Assembly: GCA_002751075.1 (NCBI GenBank)
Contig: NAOQ01000647.1
Coordinates: 16,957-40,119, forward strand
Length of the DNA stretch: 23,163 nucleotides
Source: Ichthyophonus hoferi
Lineage: Eukaryota > Opisthokonta > Ichthyosporea > Ichthyophonida > Ichthyophonidae
Direction of reading: 5' to 3'
The position numbers were made by a program, and so were the translations under genes. The notes beneath the pieces were generated by a model that made no database searches, had not been told where the DNA came from, and was given only the letters and a program-made list of their open reading frames with translations. Below, piece by piece: positions 22,301 through 23,163 of the stretch. Positions within the stretch are counted from its first letter, which is position 1. Every line of letters starts with the position of its first letter.

Positions 22301-22994
22301 CTATGGGCTGTTGTTGCGTCGGTCCTTCTTTATCTTTCTATTGGTACAATAAGTTTCCATGACATGTGCACATAATGTATAATAATGTCATTTTTGCTCA
22401 TGTGAAGTGAATGCGAGTAATAATTAGTTAGATATATTTTGCTATAGCCACTCTCAAAGCGGCCAGAAAGGGGCAGAAGATGCTGTGATAACTAGCCAAT
22501 AGTAGTCACTAAGATGAGGTATGGGGTGCAGGGAAAGTCAGAAGCAAGCAATGCCACTCTGTTGAAGGATGGGATGCTGATTCATATCTCACATGTAGCT
22601 ACTGAGAAAAGTTTATATGTACATGGTTTCCCAGCCCCTGTGACGTAGGCACCACCCCTTTCCTTTATCTTCTTCCTCTCTCTCTCTTCCTTTCTACAAG
22701 ATTTTTCCTGATAATACATGCTTTCATCCGTGCTCTACATTTGAAAACAAAACTTATATATAAGTATAATTATATGTAAACACCCACAGAAAAGGTGATA
22801 GTGGCAAAACGTTTTACGAAGTGAGTGCGGCAGATGGCGTGGGACACAAGTGGAGAGTAAAAGTTATTGATGTCGAGAAACTAGGAAAGGGCTTACGTAA
22901 GTCTAGTAAGATAAAACTGATACACGAGGATATGAACTGTGCATTGTCTTGCTCAGAAACCTTGCTTCCTGATTGGGGCTTCAACCAAAATGAG
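18961..22994 (+). CDS. Dolichyl-phosphate-mannose protein O-mannosyltransferase, Pmt1-type (seven exons, 3' end beyond window)
   Basis: ER-membrane enzyme that transfers mannose from dolichyl-phosphate mannose to Ser/Thr of secretory proteins. Exons: 18961-19362, 19819-20084, 20780-21158, 21528-21626, 21960-22121, 22532-22644, 22790-22994. All introns are GT-AG with consistent phase, giving about 542 residues; the family is usually 750-850. Key motifs: FDEVHFGGFASYYL with the catalytic Asp121-Glu122 pair, FFDVHPPTGKLL (138-149), GYDGSFSFKEI, VPYVGMR, TQSRYILLDAP, then MIR repeats. The DE-loop wording and the acidic YDGSFSFKEI..DY segment fit the Pmt1 subfamily better than Pmt2 or Pmt4. Start chosen at the ATG in a good context (AACATGG) after the CCAAT cluster. 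The C-terminal MIR end and membrane segments lie beyond the window. Confidence 0.92.
19819..21158 (+). other. Mannosyltransferase membrane core (exons 2-3)
   Basis: Residues 135-349 hold the rest of lumenal loop 1 (RTYFFDVHPPTGKLL, then VPYVGMR) and several membrane helices: around ALCGTLMVPLAFMTV, SVLGASLAAAMVL, DAPMMLFIAWAVY, GLAVSVKWVGLFVIAFVGL and CLIVVPLLIYTLSYYIHF. The order follows the PMT glycosyltransferase fold (PF02366). Intron 2 is the largest in this gene (695 bases). Confidence 0.88.
20661..20700. repeat. Intronic inverted repeat
   Basis: Arms ATGCATGTAT (20661-20670) and ATACATGCAT (20691-20700) are exact reverse complements around a 20-base AT-rich loop. The site is in mannosyltransferase intron 2, about 80 bases before the exon 3 acceptor. 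Chance in TATG-rich DNA is possible. Confidence 0.8.
21528..22994 (+). other. Mannosyltransferase MIR region (exons 4-7)
   Basis: Exon 4 gives the family's post-helix segment (GPGTVFMAPEFKSGL). Exon 5 starts the first MIR repeat (LHSHPHMYPIKGSSLQQQVT, then YRHVDHNNWFTF). Exon 6 supplies the second repeat (LLKDGMLIHISHVATEKSL, with VHGFPAPVT replacing the usual LHSHD..PPVS). Exon 7 continues with EVSA, HKWRVKV and the third repeat (IKLIHEDMNCALS...LPDWGFNQNE). The second repeat has lost the usual LHSH core (LYVHG instead), a diverged feature worth noting. Confidence 0.88.
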
Positions 22995-23002
22995 GTAAAT
23001 TA

Positions 23003-23163
23003 TTTAGGATATATAATAGAATATATTATTGGGTATATAATAAGGTGTATAATAGGATATATTATTGGGTATATCATAAGGTATATAGTAGGATATATAA
23101 TAGGGTATATAATAGGGTGTATAATAGGGTATATAATAAGTTATATAATAGGGTATATAATAA
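23003..23163. repeat. 12-base AT-rich minisatellite running off the right edge
   Basis: About a dozen imperfect units of GGTATATAATAR and variants (GGTGTATAATAG, GGATATATTATT), starting a few bases after the donor of mannosyltransferase exon 7 and continuing past the window end. It forms the visible part of intron 7. Confidence 0.9.

Noticed and set aside
1-23163. tRNA, rRNA, CRISPR or bacterial operon features
   Set aside because: None was recognised; the spliced genes and base composition show nuclear eukaryotic DNA.

Overview
This is a stretch of AT-rich nuclear DNA from a eukaryote. Two large genes carry many GT-AG introns of about 145 to 690 bases. Non-coding stretches are full of AT, TACA/TATG and short minisatellite repeats. 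The gene pair is unusual. One encodes a calcium-regulated kinase with an EF-hand, PH, kinase order best known from apicomplexan CDPK7. The other is a Pmt1-type protein O-mannosyltransferase, a family best known from fungi and their relatives. A unicellular opisthokont or another protist fits better than an animal, plant or yeast, but the sequence does not settle the organism.

Left part (about 730 to 9,900, possibly to 10,980, minus strand): sixteen exons can be placed with consistent phase. They give about 655 residues: an N-terminal segment, a four-EF-hand module, a basic Ser/Pro linker, a PH domain carrying its own inserted linker, and a Ser/Thr kinase domain followed as far as the APE motif and the start of subdomain IX. 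The remaining C-terminal kinase lobe lies off the left edge or in bases 1-733, where I could not find it. The true start codon is unresolved.

Middle part (about 9,900 to 18,560): no host gene can be assembled. It holds a CCAAT-box cluster that may be the kinase promoter, a Ty1/copia fossil fragment, a gag-like fragment, a pair of equal-length 182-base direct repeats 1,082 bases apart that enclose two small minus-strand ORFs with Cys clusters or Cys/His repeats, and a coding-like stretch of unknown family.

Right part (18,560 to the end, plus strand): a CCAAT-rich promoter, then seven exons of the Pmt1-type mannosyltransferase (about 542 residues, covering the catalytic N-terminal half and most of the MIR region). 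The gene runs off the right edge inside an intron made of a 12-base AT-rich minisatellite.

The two genes point away from each other, about 8 to 9 kb apart. Nothing in the sequence links their functions. The most notable item is the kinase: its calcium sensor, lipid-binding module and catalytic domain lie in the reverse order to a normal CDPK.
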